Below are positions 24,486 to 36,300 of a stretch of DNA of 64,000 nucleotides, in pieces; the first letter of the stretch is position 1; every line of letters begins with the position of its first letter. The notes beneath the pieces were generated by a model. That model was given only the letters and a program-made list of their open reading frames with translations, was not told the origin of the DNA and searched no databases. Source of the stretch: Cladocopium goreaui (lineage: Eukaryota; Sar; Dinophyceae; Suessiales; Symbiodiniaceae). The DNA lies in NCBI GenBank assembly GCA_947184155.2, contig CAMXCT020002358.1, positions 385,001 to 449,000 on the forward strand, in the 5' to 3' direction. Both the position numbers and the translations under genes were made by a program.

Positions 24486-24608
24486 CCGGGAAAACGCCTT
24501 GCACGCGTCGAGATCCCCCGTCTTCAGCAGCGCCGCATCCTGCCCCGCGAAGGCGTCGAAGTCGTCAAAGCGCAGCCACTCGGCCTGAGTCACAAACGGG
24601 CCTAAATA
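24485..24608 (-). CDS. Exon (EWLRFDDFDAFAGQDAALLK)
   Basis: High-GC minus frame GPFVTQAEWLRFDDFDAFAG, QDAALLKTGDLDACKAFSRG. A short GC-rich repeat follows directly. Strong codon-like composition; probably same gene as the 24.2-kb exon. Confidence 0.65.
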
Positions 24609-25550
24609 ATGGAATAGTTAATAATGGTTAACAGTTAATGGTTAATAATATGGTTAATAATGGAATTATTAGTTAATAATTATTATTATGTCACATTAAT
24701 AAGATGATTAATAATGGTTAATAAATATTAGTTAATTATAATGGTAATATAGTCATGATGGTTAGCAAGATGTATACTAATAATGATGGTTATTGATGGT
24801 TAATAATTAATAATACGGTTAATAATGGTCAATATTAGTTAATAATGGAACATATGGTTAATAATGATGGTTAACATGATAGTTAATGATGGTTAATATA
24901 ATATAGTCTTAATTATAATTATAATGGTAATATAGTCATGATGGTTAATAGGATGTTAATTAGTATTCATGTTAACATATGATAGTTAACATTAATGATG
25001 GTTAATTAGTATTGATAATTATGAATAATGGATAATGATGGTTAATAACCATAGAACCATTATTAGCCCGATTATGATGGTTAATAATGTTTGATAATCA
25101 ATAGTTGATGATAGTTAATCAATGGAATAACCAACTTGATATAAATGGCTAATCATGGTTAATAATGGTATCATTATATACATCTATTTATATTCCATTA
25201 TTAGCCATTAATATAATACATGTATACTAATAATGATGGTTGTTGATTGTTAATAATTAATAAGGGTTAATAGTTCATAGAACCATATTGGTTAATAGGT
25301 AATAGTGAATAATGGTTCATGATGATGGTTAATAATGATGGTTGATGATAAATCAGAGTTAATAATATGGTTTTTAATGATGGTTAAGATGATGGTTAAG
25401 ATGATAGTTAAGGATGGTTAATTAATATTAATAATTATCAAGAATGGTTAATAATGGGTCATTATTAATAGTGATTTCATGAGACATCGATGGAATAACC
25501 AACTTGATATAAATGGCTAATGATGGTAAATAATGTTTAATGATTGTTAA
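24600..25550. repeat. GGTTAATAATGG degenerate array
   Basis: About 950 bp of degenerate 10-14-bp TGGTTAATAA units between two exons. No gene. Confidence 0.8.
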
Positions 25551-25560
25551 TAAGCGAGAC

Positions 25561-25931
25561 CAGGCTGACAAGATCAGATAAATCCTTTGCTGTGGGTCTG
25601 TATTTTTCTTCGCGCCACATCAAGGTTTCCACGAAGAGTCCAACTTTCAGAGAGAATGCCCTGACAGCGCGGGCTTCAGCCACTGAGTCATCTAAAAGGT
25701 TGTTTGGCGTTGCAGTCAACCTGACTTCATCTAGCCACTGCATTTTCGGGGCTTCCAAGATTGAATCTCCACTTCGAAGTTGCGGAACTGGCTTTCCAGA
25801 AGCTAGCTGCACAAATGGCAGGGGGATATTCTTGTACACGCTGTTGTCAGGGAAGGTAGCATCATCTTCAGCGAAGTCAAGTCTTGATTTGCCTATTATG
25901 CTGAAGACTCGTTCTTGCTTGTCTTCTTCTT
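25561..25931 (-). CDS. Long exon, unknown protein
   Basis: About 123 codons: EEEDKQERVFSIIGKSRLDF, KNIPLPFVQLASGKPVPQLR, WLDEVRLTATPNNLLDDSVA, FSLKVGLFVETLMWREEKYR. Acceptor GCGAAG joins the 26108 exon in phase (EVEIP-EEEDK). Donor probably CTG|GT at 25561. No family recognised. Confidence 0.72.
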
Positions 25932-26107
25932 CTTCGCTGATATCATGAGTATTCCCATGAAAAATGGTGGTTTTCCCATAGTTTTTTGTATGTTTACCAG
26001 AGGGTAAGTTATTAAAATCACCATTTTTAATAGGTAAACCATAGAAATAGTTGATTTACATATTAGAAACGATTATTTTCCATAGTTTTTTTGTATGTTT
26101 ACCAGGC

Positions 26108-26208
26108 CGGGTATCTCCACCTCTTCCACAGGTCGTAGATCCCACATCTCTCCAGGGCATTCCACGACCAGCCTGGAGATGTGGAGGACATCCCGCACGA
26201 AAACCCGA
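26108..26208 (-). CDS. Exon, unknown (VFVRDVLHISRLVVECPGEM)
   Basis: After ACTCAG: SRVFVRDVLHISRLVVECPG, EMWDLRPVEEVEIP. The donor GC lies inside the family-C terminal repeat (CCCG|GCCTGGTAAAC). Confidence 0.7.
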
Positions 26209-26916
26209 CTGAGTATAGAACGGAGATATTTTGCAGATAACATGGGCAATTTCTATCTATATATATATAATGTGAGGACCCCCTCAGTTATAAGTTGGTT
26301 TATAAGCCCCAGTAACTATAGTTATAAGTACCAAAAATCATAGTTATTGGACTTATAAACCAACTTAGATATCTTGGGGGCCTCACATTGTAGGGATATA
26401 GTCTGATTAAGAGCTCTTTGCAGTGTTTGAGAACTTGTCCAAATTAACATAGACCCTGCCAGTCATCGGGCTTGGAAGATTAGTGAAACCAGAGGGTAAA
26501 ATTGGCATCTATATCTGGTTGGTGGTGCAATAACCATCTTGAAATATGATGGAGTTCGTCAATGGGAAGGATTATCCCATATATTCTGGAAAAATAAAAA
26601 TGTTCCAAACCACCAACAATATATATACATATATATATATATATGCTGTAATGTTGGGTATATGTCCTGGGACAAATAGGTAACAGTATTTACTAAGTAA
26701 ACATAGATCACTGGCCATCTCAGGAACCTAAATTGGAGGTACCTACCATATATAAGGTCTATGTAAGGGCTATGTAAGGGGATATGACCCCAAAATATGG
26801 TCTTATATGGTACAGTACCTCCATTTTAGGATCCTGAAATTCCCATTGAATATGGTCATTGAGTTCGTTGATTTACCAATGAAAAATGGTAATTTTCTAT
26901 AGTTATGTTAGTTTAC

Positions 26917-27107
26917 CAGAGGGTAACTGCTTTGTGGAATCTCGAAATTTCGAAGCCCACTATCAACTACTTGTTTTTGTTGCAACGGGGTTGAAGGGTT
27001 TGCTTCAAGCACCAAGAAGTTATTGAGTTCTAGTGCCCGAACTGGAATTCTGGAGGTTCCATGGTGAATCAATACAGTAAGAACCAGTTCCATCTTGTTG
27101 ATGGACA
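26917..27107 (-). CDS. Exon, unknown (INKMELVLTVLIHHGTSRIP)
   Basis: Frame EEVSINKMELVLTVLIHHGT, SRIPVRALELNNFLVLEANP, STPLQQKQVVDSGLRNFEIP, QSSYPL runs into a family-C terminal repeat, whose CTG|GTAAAC could be the donor. Confidence 0.65.
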
Positions 27108-28592
27108 CTTCTTCGTATGGAGTATGACAATTGTTAACCATTTGAAACGGGGATGCAATGAGATGTCATGGGATACAGAACCAACAATATGTGTTGGCCT
27201 GATATACTCTGAAGTTAGTACATATGTATATATATATATACATATTGGAAGACCATGGTTGTTTCAATAGGAACATGATCTACTTTTGTGGGGATTCCCT
27301 ATTTACCTTAATTTACGGATGTATAATATGGAGATACAATTCGAGATCAAACATGCTGGAAATATAGTGAGACATAGTGTGATGTAGAAACCAAGATTTG
27401 TAAACCAACATGGGAAAAAATGGAATGGACAGGCTTCAATACCAAAGGTACAAGGTGAGGCCACATGGAAAGTTAAGTTGACTTATACCTTGGTTACTAT
27501 GGTTTATGGAGGATATGAACATAGCTAATTACCCATACGCGAACCATGGTGCTGGTATATTTACCTACAAAACTGGATGTTTTTGTTGGGGTAAATGCTG
27601 GTAAATATTCCAGCACCATGGAGCATATGGGTCTAGAATAAATGAGAACAAAATCCCAATGAAATAATCCATTTACTAACAGGTTTTCCCTAACTCCATG
27701 GCCCATCTAAGTATGCGTTTGTTTTTCCAGCGGTTTTTCATCATCTTTAATCCCCATTGTGGCTGGTGAAATCCGTATTTCTACCAACTCATGCTGAATC
27801 CCCATTGACTCTGCTGGAAGCTGATGTGCCTCCAATTTTTTACGTTCAATGGCCATGCAACAGGAATCGATTTATTAGAGGTACCTACCATATATAATAA
27901 TAAATGGGAATTCCAGGATCCTAAATTGGAGGTACTGTACCATATAAGGCCATATTTTGTGGGGATATTCCTTTACATAGGCCTTGTATAGGCCTTATAT
28001 ATGGTAGGTACCTCCAATTTAGGTTCCTGAGATGGCCATTGAAATAAGAATATAAGGCCTATGTAAAGGCTATGTATGGCCAGGAATATCCCCGCAATTC
28101 ATAGGGCGGGTTCTGAAATTTCCGTTGAGCCTAGTTGTGTGTAGTTCATTATGTTCTCCCCTGGTAAAGGGACCAGGAAACCTAGAAATCCAGGGAACCC
28201 GGATTAACCCCCAAAACATGTAGGTAGAATAATGGTCAGATCCCCAACAAACAAAAACATCATTGGAATTTACGAAAAATTATGGATTAATAGTGGTTAA
28301 TAGTGGTTATTAGTGATTAATACCTGATCTAATGAATAGTATATCTGCTTGGTGGTGCAATGTGCCCATCTTGAAAAATGATGGAGTGAAAGTCCATGGG
28401 TTTCGGATGACATCCCTTTTTTATGAAATGGAACATAAAAGAGTCATGATTGAAACCACCAACCAGAATATATATATATATATATACACATTGATCTACT
28501 ATAAATGGTTGGAAAAAATGGTTCTACTATAAATATCTATAACTGATTAATAACGGTAAGATCCGACTAACACCATGGGCCACTAAATAAGC

Positions 28593-28757
28593 CTCTTGGC
28601 CTCTTCAGGGAGAGCCTCAACAGCGGTCCCGTTTCGGCCTCTTTCCATCCAAATGCTCGATGACGATCTTGCTTCCAGTCAGTGCCTTTCAGAAAAGGTT
28701 CAATATCTTTGCATCTCATATCCTTTGGTGACACGACTTGCTCTTCAAGTAATGGAC
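28593..28757 (-). CDS. Exon, unknown (KDMRCKDIEPFLKGTDWKQD)
   Basis: After AAATAAG: GPLLEEQVVSPKDMRCKDIE, PFLKGTDWKQDRHRAFGWKE, AETGPLLRLSLKRPRG, then a GC donor. The plus strand is also open here (MLDDDLASSQ), but the minus reading is more coherent and fits the neighbours. Confidence 0.55.
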
Positions 28758-29169
28758 CTTATTTCAGTTGATCTGCCATTTCAAAAGTAAACCTCTATAC
28801 AATCACAACGCATAGCCGCATAGATATGGAAGTTGCCTAAAATAAGGGTACTACCATGGGTCCCCGAAAAAATCATCCACATTTTCCTATGATTTTCCAG
28901 ACAAAATAGACAAACAACCAACCAGCGATAAAGGGGTAGCCACATGACTATGGAACCCCCCCATGTTTCGTGATGACATTTTAGGATAACGGCTGAGGGT
29001 GGCGATCATGACTTATGGTAGCAGAAACTGCCATTGAAAACCATCATTTATACTAGGTACCCTCTGGTTATGTCAAGCTAGCCATTGAAAATTACCCTTT
29101 ATAGTGAGTTTTCCCATGAACAATGGTGATTTTCCATAGTTTTTTCATAGTTTTTTGTCTGTTTACCAG

Positions 29170-29285
29170 GCCGGGTAAATCCACTGTAAAAGGTCCATGG
29201 CTTCGCCAACTTGAGTCGAGAATAAAATGGCCCATGCCCAACTGGTCTTTGGGAGCCACGAACCATTTTTGGCCATGTTTCTAAG
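29170..29285 (-). CDS. Exon-like island ending in a family-C terminal repeat
   Basis: Minus frame NMAKNGSWLPKTSWAWAILF, STQVGEAMDLLQWIYPA, then TG|GTAAAC of the element. A second frame is also open. Confidence 0.4.
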
Positions 29286-29744
29286 GCTAACACATTCAAA
29301 CATATTCAAACTACCCATCCATTGATAGGTTTGCCTGAACATATGTTAGTTTGAATTTAAACCCCTAAATTGAAATTGGTTGATTCATGTTGTATACTCC
29401 CGGTGAGGTTAACATAGAACCAGCACCACAGTATACCATATTAACCCATCTTCATCACACCAAAACATCCCACCAGGAATCCAGCTGAACATCCCGAAAA
29501 ATCAAACCTTCAGCATCGGACCCTTTTTTCCCTGACATTTCCCAAATCAATATCACCATTTTGATTTTGATCAGTTTTTTAAGCACCATAATTTACCACC
29601 AACCAAAAAGGATACAAAACACATCATCATAGTTGAAGAACTTCCCCTTACCACAATAGTTAAATCACCATCATCATATATCATGATCATAATCATCATC
29701 ATAATAATCATATATCATCATATTTTTAGGTCCCCCACAAAACA

Positions 29745-29825
29745 TGTAAATACAAGGACCCAGCAGCTTTTCAGCTTTTCGGCCATCCTTTTCCAAAAAA
29801 CAAACATGGCAGTGGCGACTTTGCG
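29745..29825 (-). CDS. Short exon-like island
   Basis: After CGCAAAG: HCHVCFLEKDGRKAEKLLGP. Cys-His-rich. Boundaries weak. A short inverted repeat (TGTCGGCTTGCC, 29880-29923) lies nearby. Confidence 0.35.
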
Positions 29826-30289
29826 CGCGTAAAGGTTTTAGTAGATTGGTAAACGATCGCGGCCCACATGGCATAACCATGTCGGCTTGCCATTCACACC
29901 TGGCTTTCGGGCAAGCCGACATTCACGGAAGATGGGTTTGGAAACATGGAAAGAACCGTAGGGTTCATCCATGGAAAGTGTATGACACATGTAGAGGAAA
30001 GGTAAAGGAGTTTCTAGAAATTTCAGGGGTTTCCGCCCAACAAAAATTGATAAATATTGATCATTTTCTAGTACGTTTTTAACTGTTGAGGGATTGTTCA
30101 TAAGAAAACAAACAAACTGACCAACTATGCTGGGTAAATGATAATTATAATAATTCACTAACCTGAAACTTTGGTGGCCATAAAAGGGGATGATTTCCCT
30201 TACTTACTAACCATGATTCTCAGGGTTCGGGAGAATTCGGGAGAACAGGCTTCGGAGGTGATCCAATTTACCCAGATTAACCATTACCA

Positions 30290-31625
30290 TCGATAACCAA
30301 TCGATTATGAACTATATTACTAACCATTAAAATAAGTCCATTCACCATGAAAATAACCACTAACCATTGATAATTAATAACCATTCAGATTCACCATGAA
30401 CATAGCCACAAAAACCATTGCAAGAAAATAACCATTCAGGTTCACCATGAAAATAACCACTAACCATTGATAGTTAATAACCATTCAGATTCACCATGGA
30501 AATAGCCACAAAAACCATTGAAAATTAATAACCATTCAGGTTCACCATGAAAATAACCACGAACCATTGATAATTAATAACCATTCAGATTCACCATGAA
30601 AATAGCCACAAAAACCATTGAAAATTAATAACCATTCAGGTTCACCATGAAAATAACCACGAACCACTGATAATTAATAACCATTCAGATTCACCATGAA
30701 AATAGCCACAAAAACCATTGAAAATTAATAACCATTCAGGTTCACCATGAAAATAACCACTAACCATTGATAATTAATAACCATTCAGATTCACCATGAA
30801 AATAACCACAAAAAACAATGAAAATTAATAACCATTCAGGTTCACCATGAAAAAAACACTAACCATTGATAATTAATAACCATTCAGATTCACCATGGAA
30901 ATAGCCACAAAAACCATTGAAAATTAATAACCATTCAGGTTCACCATGAAAATAACCACGAACCATTGAAAATTAATAACCATTCAGATTCACCATGAAA
31001 ATAGCCACAAAAACCATTGAAAATTAATAACCATTCAGGTTCACCATGAAAATAACCACGAACCATTGATAATTAATAACCATTCAGATTCACCATGAAA
31101 ATAGCCACAAAAACCATTGAAAATTAATAACCATTCAGGTTCACCATGAAAATAACCACTAACCATTGATAATTAATAACCATTCAGATTCACCATGAAA
31201 ATAGCCACAAAAAACAATGAAAATTAATAACCATTCAGGTTCACCATGAAAAAACACTAACCATCGATAACTAATAACCATTCAGATTCACCATGAAAAT
31301 AGCCACAAAAACCATTGAAAATTAATAACCATTCAGGTTCACCATGAAAATAACTAAAAAAAACCATTGATAATTAATAACCATTCAGATTCACCATGAA
31401 AATAACCACAAAAACCATTGAAAATTAATAACCATTCAGGTTCACCATGAAAATAATCACAAAAACCATTGATAATTAATAACCATTCAGATTCACCATG
31501 AAAATAACCACAAAAACAATTGATAATTAATAACCATTCAGGTTCACCATGAAAATAGCCACAAAAACAATTGATAATTAATAACCATTCGGATTCACCA
31601 TGAAAATAACCACTAACAATATTGA
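30290..31625. repeat. Satellite, ~99-bp dimer unit, about 13 copies
   Basis: Alternating ~49-50-bp halves AATAACCATTCAGATTCACC and AATAACCATTCAGGTTCACC, each followed by ATGAAAATA(A/G)CCAC. Right-hand copies are more diverged. Open frames across it are repeat artefacts. Confidence 0.9.
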
Positions 31626-31664
31626 TAACCACCAGATATAATCCATCATAACTTCCCATCACCA

Positions 31665-31752
31665 GATTATGGATCGAGCCTTGGCCGATTTCAAACACAG
31701 AGATCTCGCACTGGTGAAACTCGTGGTCCAACATGGCTTGGAACATCCTCCA
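31665..31752 (-). CDS. Exon next to satellite (MLDHEFHQCEISVFEIGQGS)
   Basis: After ATGGAG: MFQAMLDHEFHQCEISVFEI, GQGSIHNL. Unique sequence immediately beside the 30.3-31.6 kb satellite. Confidence 0.5.
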
Positions 31753-31919
31753 TTGATAGATGTTTAAATTCTGTAAAAGCCTCTATTTTCCTATGGAGGA
31801 TTGAGATAATAATAACAAAAACCATGCATTTTCCACAAGTTTTCGATATTTTCCATTTATAAATCAAACATTTTCCCAACATTGATATAGAAAAACCTCT
31901 ATTTTCGGCTTTCACATCC

Positions 31920-31995
31920 ATGTTCGATCAGGCTTCCCTCCCATGTTCGTTAGCGAATCCCAATCTTTTCTCAAACTTGGCGAACTTCCAGGTAT
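31920..31995 (-). CDS. Exon-like island
   Basis: Two plausible minus frames: DPKYTWKFAKFEKRLGFANE and ETPNIPGSSPSLRKDWDSLT. Frame unresolved. Confidence 0.35.
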
Positions 31996-32299
31996 ATTTG
32001 GGGTCTCAAAATCGAATCCCCCAAATTTGATGTATGATACCCTCTGGTAATGACTAACAGATTGCTATTGAACATGACCCATATATAGAGCTCGTTGATT
32101 TACCCATTAATAGCATGGTGGATCTTTCCATAGTTATGTAACAGTTTACCAGAGGGTACTCAATATTACCAAATCATCTAAATTATTCAGCAACTAGGGA
32201 TATCTACAGATTCACACATGGATTAAATTACCCATGGTGGATCTAAAAGTTATATTCACCAGGCCGGTTTTTTTGTTTTCCATGGATTGTTTTTTTGTC

Positions 32300-32397
32300 G
32301 GTGAAAAATCATCACCGGAAAGCATCGAAGGACAAGTCAGGTCGCTGATCCCGATGGGTGGAGATCTCCATGTTTGTGAAAAATCAGCGAGTGTTAA
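32300..32397 (-). CDS. Exon-like island (LTLADFSQTWRSPPIGISDL)
   Basis: Minus frame LTLADFSQTWRSPPIGISDL, TCPSMLSGDDFSPT; a plus frame is open as well. Lies downstream of GLYK E12 but shows no known GLYK C-terminal motif. Confidence 0.4.
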
Positions 32398-32754
32398 ATT
32401 GATATCATTGCCAATCAGCCAGATACCCTGGAGGTTTCCAATGGGATTTTCCTTTCATGGTTGGTTTATTTCCATTGCTAACCTTAGTTACCCTGCAAAC
32501 AAATATTTTTTTTGCTGGTGAACGTAGATATTCCCATTAATACCAAAAGACTAAAGGATTAAAGTATCCAAGTAAGATTGACCTAGATATGTCGGTGATG
32601 TTTCATAGAGTTTTCTCATGTTTTCGAGAATTACCCTCTGGTAAACATATTAAAAAACTATGGAAAGATCCACCATGCTATTAATGGGTAAATCCACTAT
32701 TTCTATGGCAATTTTCAATAACTTTTTGTATGTTTACCACAGGGTATGATCCCT

Positions 32755-32905
32755 GTTTCATTGGTGAAAAACCATGTGATCTTCCCAATTTTGGTGACAT
32801 GGCCACACTCGCTTTGCAAATAGCCAACTGGAGTTGGGATTCCGGACCACGCCCGATGATGGATTCCCCATTGAGAGCCAAATCATCCGATCCCTCACCG
32901 TTTTT
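32755..32905 (-). CDS. Exon-like island downstream of GLYK E12
   Basis: Minus frames read GEGSDDLALNGESIIGRGPE, SQLQLAICKASV or NPSSGVVRNPNSSWLFAKRV; plus frame reads MATLALQIANWSWDSGPRPM. Could hold the missing GLYK C-terminus, but no motif proves it. Confidence 0.3.
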
Positions 32906-33052
32906 ATCCAGGAATATAATTTTTGTAATGGGATAGATATTATATTTATATATATATATATACAATAGGAATGGTTTTCTGAAATTTCCCCATTTTTGGA
33001 ATTCCCATAGGAGCTGAAACTGTTCTGAAAAGTTATACCTATAAGAATCCCT

Positions 33053-33307
33053 ACAGGATGGGGCCTCCCAGTTATAAGTTGGTTTATAAACACCATTAAC
33101 ATCCATTAACTCTAGTTATATCTAGCATAAACCATAGAATTCAACCACTTATACTTAGATGGGCCATAGGATTAGCTGGTTGGTAACTGGGGTTCTAACC
33201 CCCCAAAAGATCCCGATGAAATGATCCATTTACTAACTAGTTGTCACTAACTCCATGGCCCATCTAAGTAAGGCAACTGAACGCTATCGAAGGGGGCCCC
33301 ATCCCCC
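33053..33307. repeat. Family-B MITE interrupted by a family-F MITE
   Basis: Family B starts ACAGGATGGGGCCTCCCAG at 33053 and resumes after 33268 to end GGGGGCCCCATCC; family F (33154-33268) sits inside. Confidence 0.7.
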
Positions 33308-33338
33308 CAAAAACATCTGAAATTTTCGGATTTTTTAC

Positions 33339-33377
33339 CGGGTGCTGGGCCTCCATGAGATGCGGCCGCGTAGAGGC
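33339..33377 (-). CDS. GLYK: GLYK exon E12: (G)LYAAASHGGPAP
   Basis: After CCAG; joins E11 in phase as YRL-GLYAAASHGGPAP, like the AYLPxLY region. A clear GT donor (CCCG|GTAAAA) shows that at least one more exon follows. None was identified. Confidence 0.75.
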
Positions 33378-36300
33378 CTGGACCTTTTTCAGTGAAGATG
33401 ACGGGGGATGTGGGGAAAAACATTGGAACAAATACATTTTTTTGTGGAAAAAACACACTTGTTCAGGGAAAAACACATTTTTTCAGGGAAACACATTTTT
33501 TGGGGAAAACACATGGAACGCCTGTTTATTTTTTAGAGCATCGTGCAACAAATTGAGCATGAAACATCATGAAACCCATTTTTCTTCGCAAAGACATCGT
33601 AAATCAGTAGAAATCACCTCTTGTACTTAGATGGGCCATGGAGTTAGGCAAAATTAGTTAGTAACTGGGGTTTGTTTACCTCAAAAAATCCCAATGAAAT
33701 AAGCCATGGCTACTAACTAAATTTGTTAACTAAGGTAGTTGTCACTAACTAACTAACCATGGCCCATCTAAGTAACCTGGGGTCCCAAGCGATAAGCGAT
33801 ATAGGCCGGCATATATCGATCCACAAACTCTTTCACTTCTGAAGGACTCATCCCATCACCTCGGCGTGTGGACTGTGTGGACTGTGTGGAGGCTTTTTCA
33901 GTGCAGGGATGATACCTGGATATATGGTTTTAATATGGTTTAATATGGATAATAATGGAATAATAATGGGATAATAATGGGGTAATAATGGGATAATAAT
34001 GGGATAACACCACTGGTTGGTGGTATACCCAAACCCCTCTGAAAAATGATGGAGTGAAAGTCAGTTGGGATGATTTTTCATTCCCAACTGAATGGAAAAA
34101 TTAAATCCATGTTCCAAACCACCAACCAGACCGACCAATTCTGGTGATTTCTTTTTGCTGAAACTTTGATGGTATCGTAGGATTAGTAGAAACATGTAGA
34201 AACATGCCAATTTTGAGCATCGCACGAGGTTGAATCGATATTGTGGATGACTCAATCACTATTTCTGTTGAAATTCATCATTGTTTTTCATTTTTCATGC
34301 TTAAGTCATCAGTTTGCATCTAAAATCATCAATTTTCGCAGTTCAACCACCATTTCCGTTGGTTCAACGCACGATTTTTGTTGATGAAACCACCATGTCT
34401 CTTGCTTCAACTACTATTTTTTCGCCCTGAAACCACCATTTCTATTGGTGAAACCAGCATTTTTCGCCCTTGTTGTCTCCCCCCGTTGTCTCCGCGGCTC
34501 GACGCCGGTCGCCGAACAGAAACCGGGCGGCGTCCGGAGCGCTTCATGGCCTCTTCGGCCTGACTGCGCCAGGTGTAGACCTCGGAGATCAGGAGACGAT
34601 GAGATCATGGATGATTCAATGGGATAATATATCACTATGGTATATGGTAATTCATATTATATGGTTAACTATATGGTTGTGAATTACCTAAGTATATGAT
34701 CTCAAATATATATATATTAACTCAAATATATTGTAGTAAATATATATACAATATAGAATATAGATATATTGTTTATGTACATATAATAAATATATATAAA
34801 AATAAATATATGTGGTATATATTTATATATATACTCATAATCCATCTCTAGTACAGTGGGATATAGTACCCACTATAGCCCCCCACTATAATTCAATAAC
34901 TAAATGGTTATTAAACGTAACTAAAATCCCCAGCAAATTTGGCAGTGAAAGTCCCCAGACGATGATGAAATGGGAAAATCTATCATTATGGAAATCCATA
35001 TACAATAAAGTATATATATATATATGATACATAATCCATATAATATGGTATATATACTCAGAATCCATCTCTAAATTATATAGTATATCGTATGGATTAT
35101 GAAACATTACCCACTATAGTACCCTCTGGTTAATATATGGGATACAGTTACGATCAAAACTATATCCCACTATCTGGTGTTACTATTTATAAATAATCAG
35201 TCGGATAACTATATGGTTATTAAATAGTACCCTCTGGTTATTTAACGTACCTATGGAGAATCACAATTTTTAATAGGTAAATCATCACAAAACATCTATT
35301 TCTATGGGCCATTTTCCTTTGCTATGTTAAATAACCAGAGGGTATCTATTAAATAGTATTAAATAGTAGTTATAGTAATACCATAGAGTATATAGTATCA
35401 AACGATGATATAGATACTACTCCATATTGACCATCATTAGATAGATAAGTATATGGTTATACTACTAATGGATGATTAAATCATCTAAATATGGAATAAC
35501 TATAGGACTATCATGGGATACTATATAATATATTATAATGGGATACTATCAGTACTATATCAGTGGATAATTATATGGTATAATTTCATCTAATGGTTAA
35601 TATCGCCAATGTAGTAAACCAAAAAAACATCCAGTATATGTATGGGATAGTTCTATGTACGTATATACAAGTGAATGTTACTGATAACAGCAAATAAGGT
35701 GAGAACTGCAAGGATGGTTCCCCCCTAGTTATAACTTGGTTTGTACCCCCCATTAACTAGTTCGTTATATCTACCATAAACCATACTTAAGAGGCTTATA
35801 TGACAACTTAGCTATCTTGGGGGCACCATCCAGTACATATTTGAGATATGATACTACATTATGATACTATAGTTGATAATATAGTGATTAATATCATGAT
35901 AAAATATTAGTAGTATTAAATCAAATAGTATAGAGTTTAATTAAACATAATATATGATTATATAATAGATGCTTAATTTGAAATATTTGGTAATTGACAT
36001 ACTGTAATATATATATATACATAGTAACTATCTACTGAGAATTATCATCTACTGGATCCAGTGAGCTATAGTTATGAGTTAATGATAATCCTATTAGTTG
36101 GATAGCGTAAAATCCAAAAATGTATGATCAGATACTTTGTATATCATCATATATCTGGGTAAATTATAGTAATTCACGAACCTGAATTAAGGCCATAAAA
36201 AAGGGATGATTTTCCTTATTAACCATGATGCCAGTGAGGGAGAACAGTGAGGTCGTTATAATTTACCCAGATATATATACATAATGTCATAGTACAGATT

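Noticed and set aside
30290-31625. CRISPR-like array
   Set aside because: Units are contiguous with no unique spacers; it is a dimeric satellite in a eukaryotic genome.
31354-31746. 130-codon minus frame with repeated GYFHGE.EWLLIIN
   Set aside because: Mostly the satellite; only the first ~28 codons are unique and were kept as an exon.
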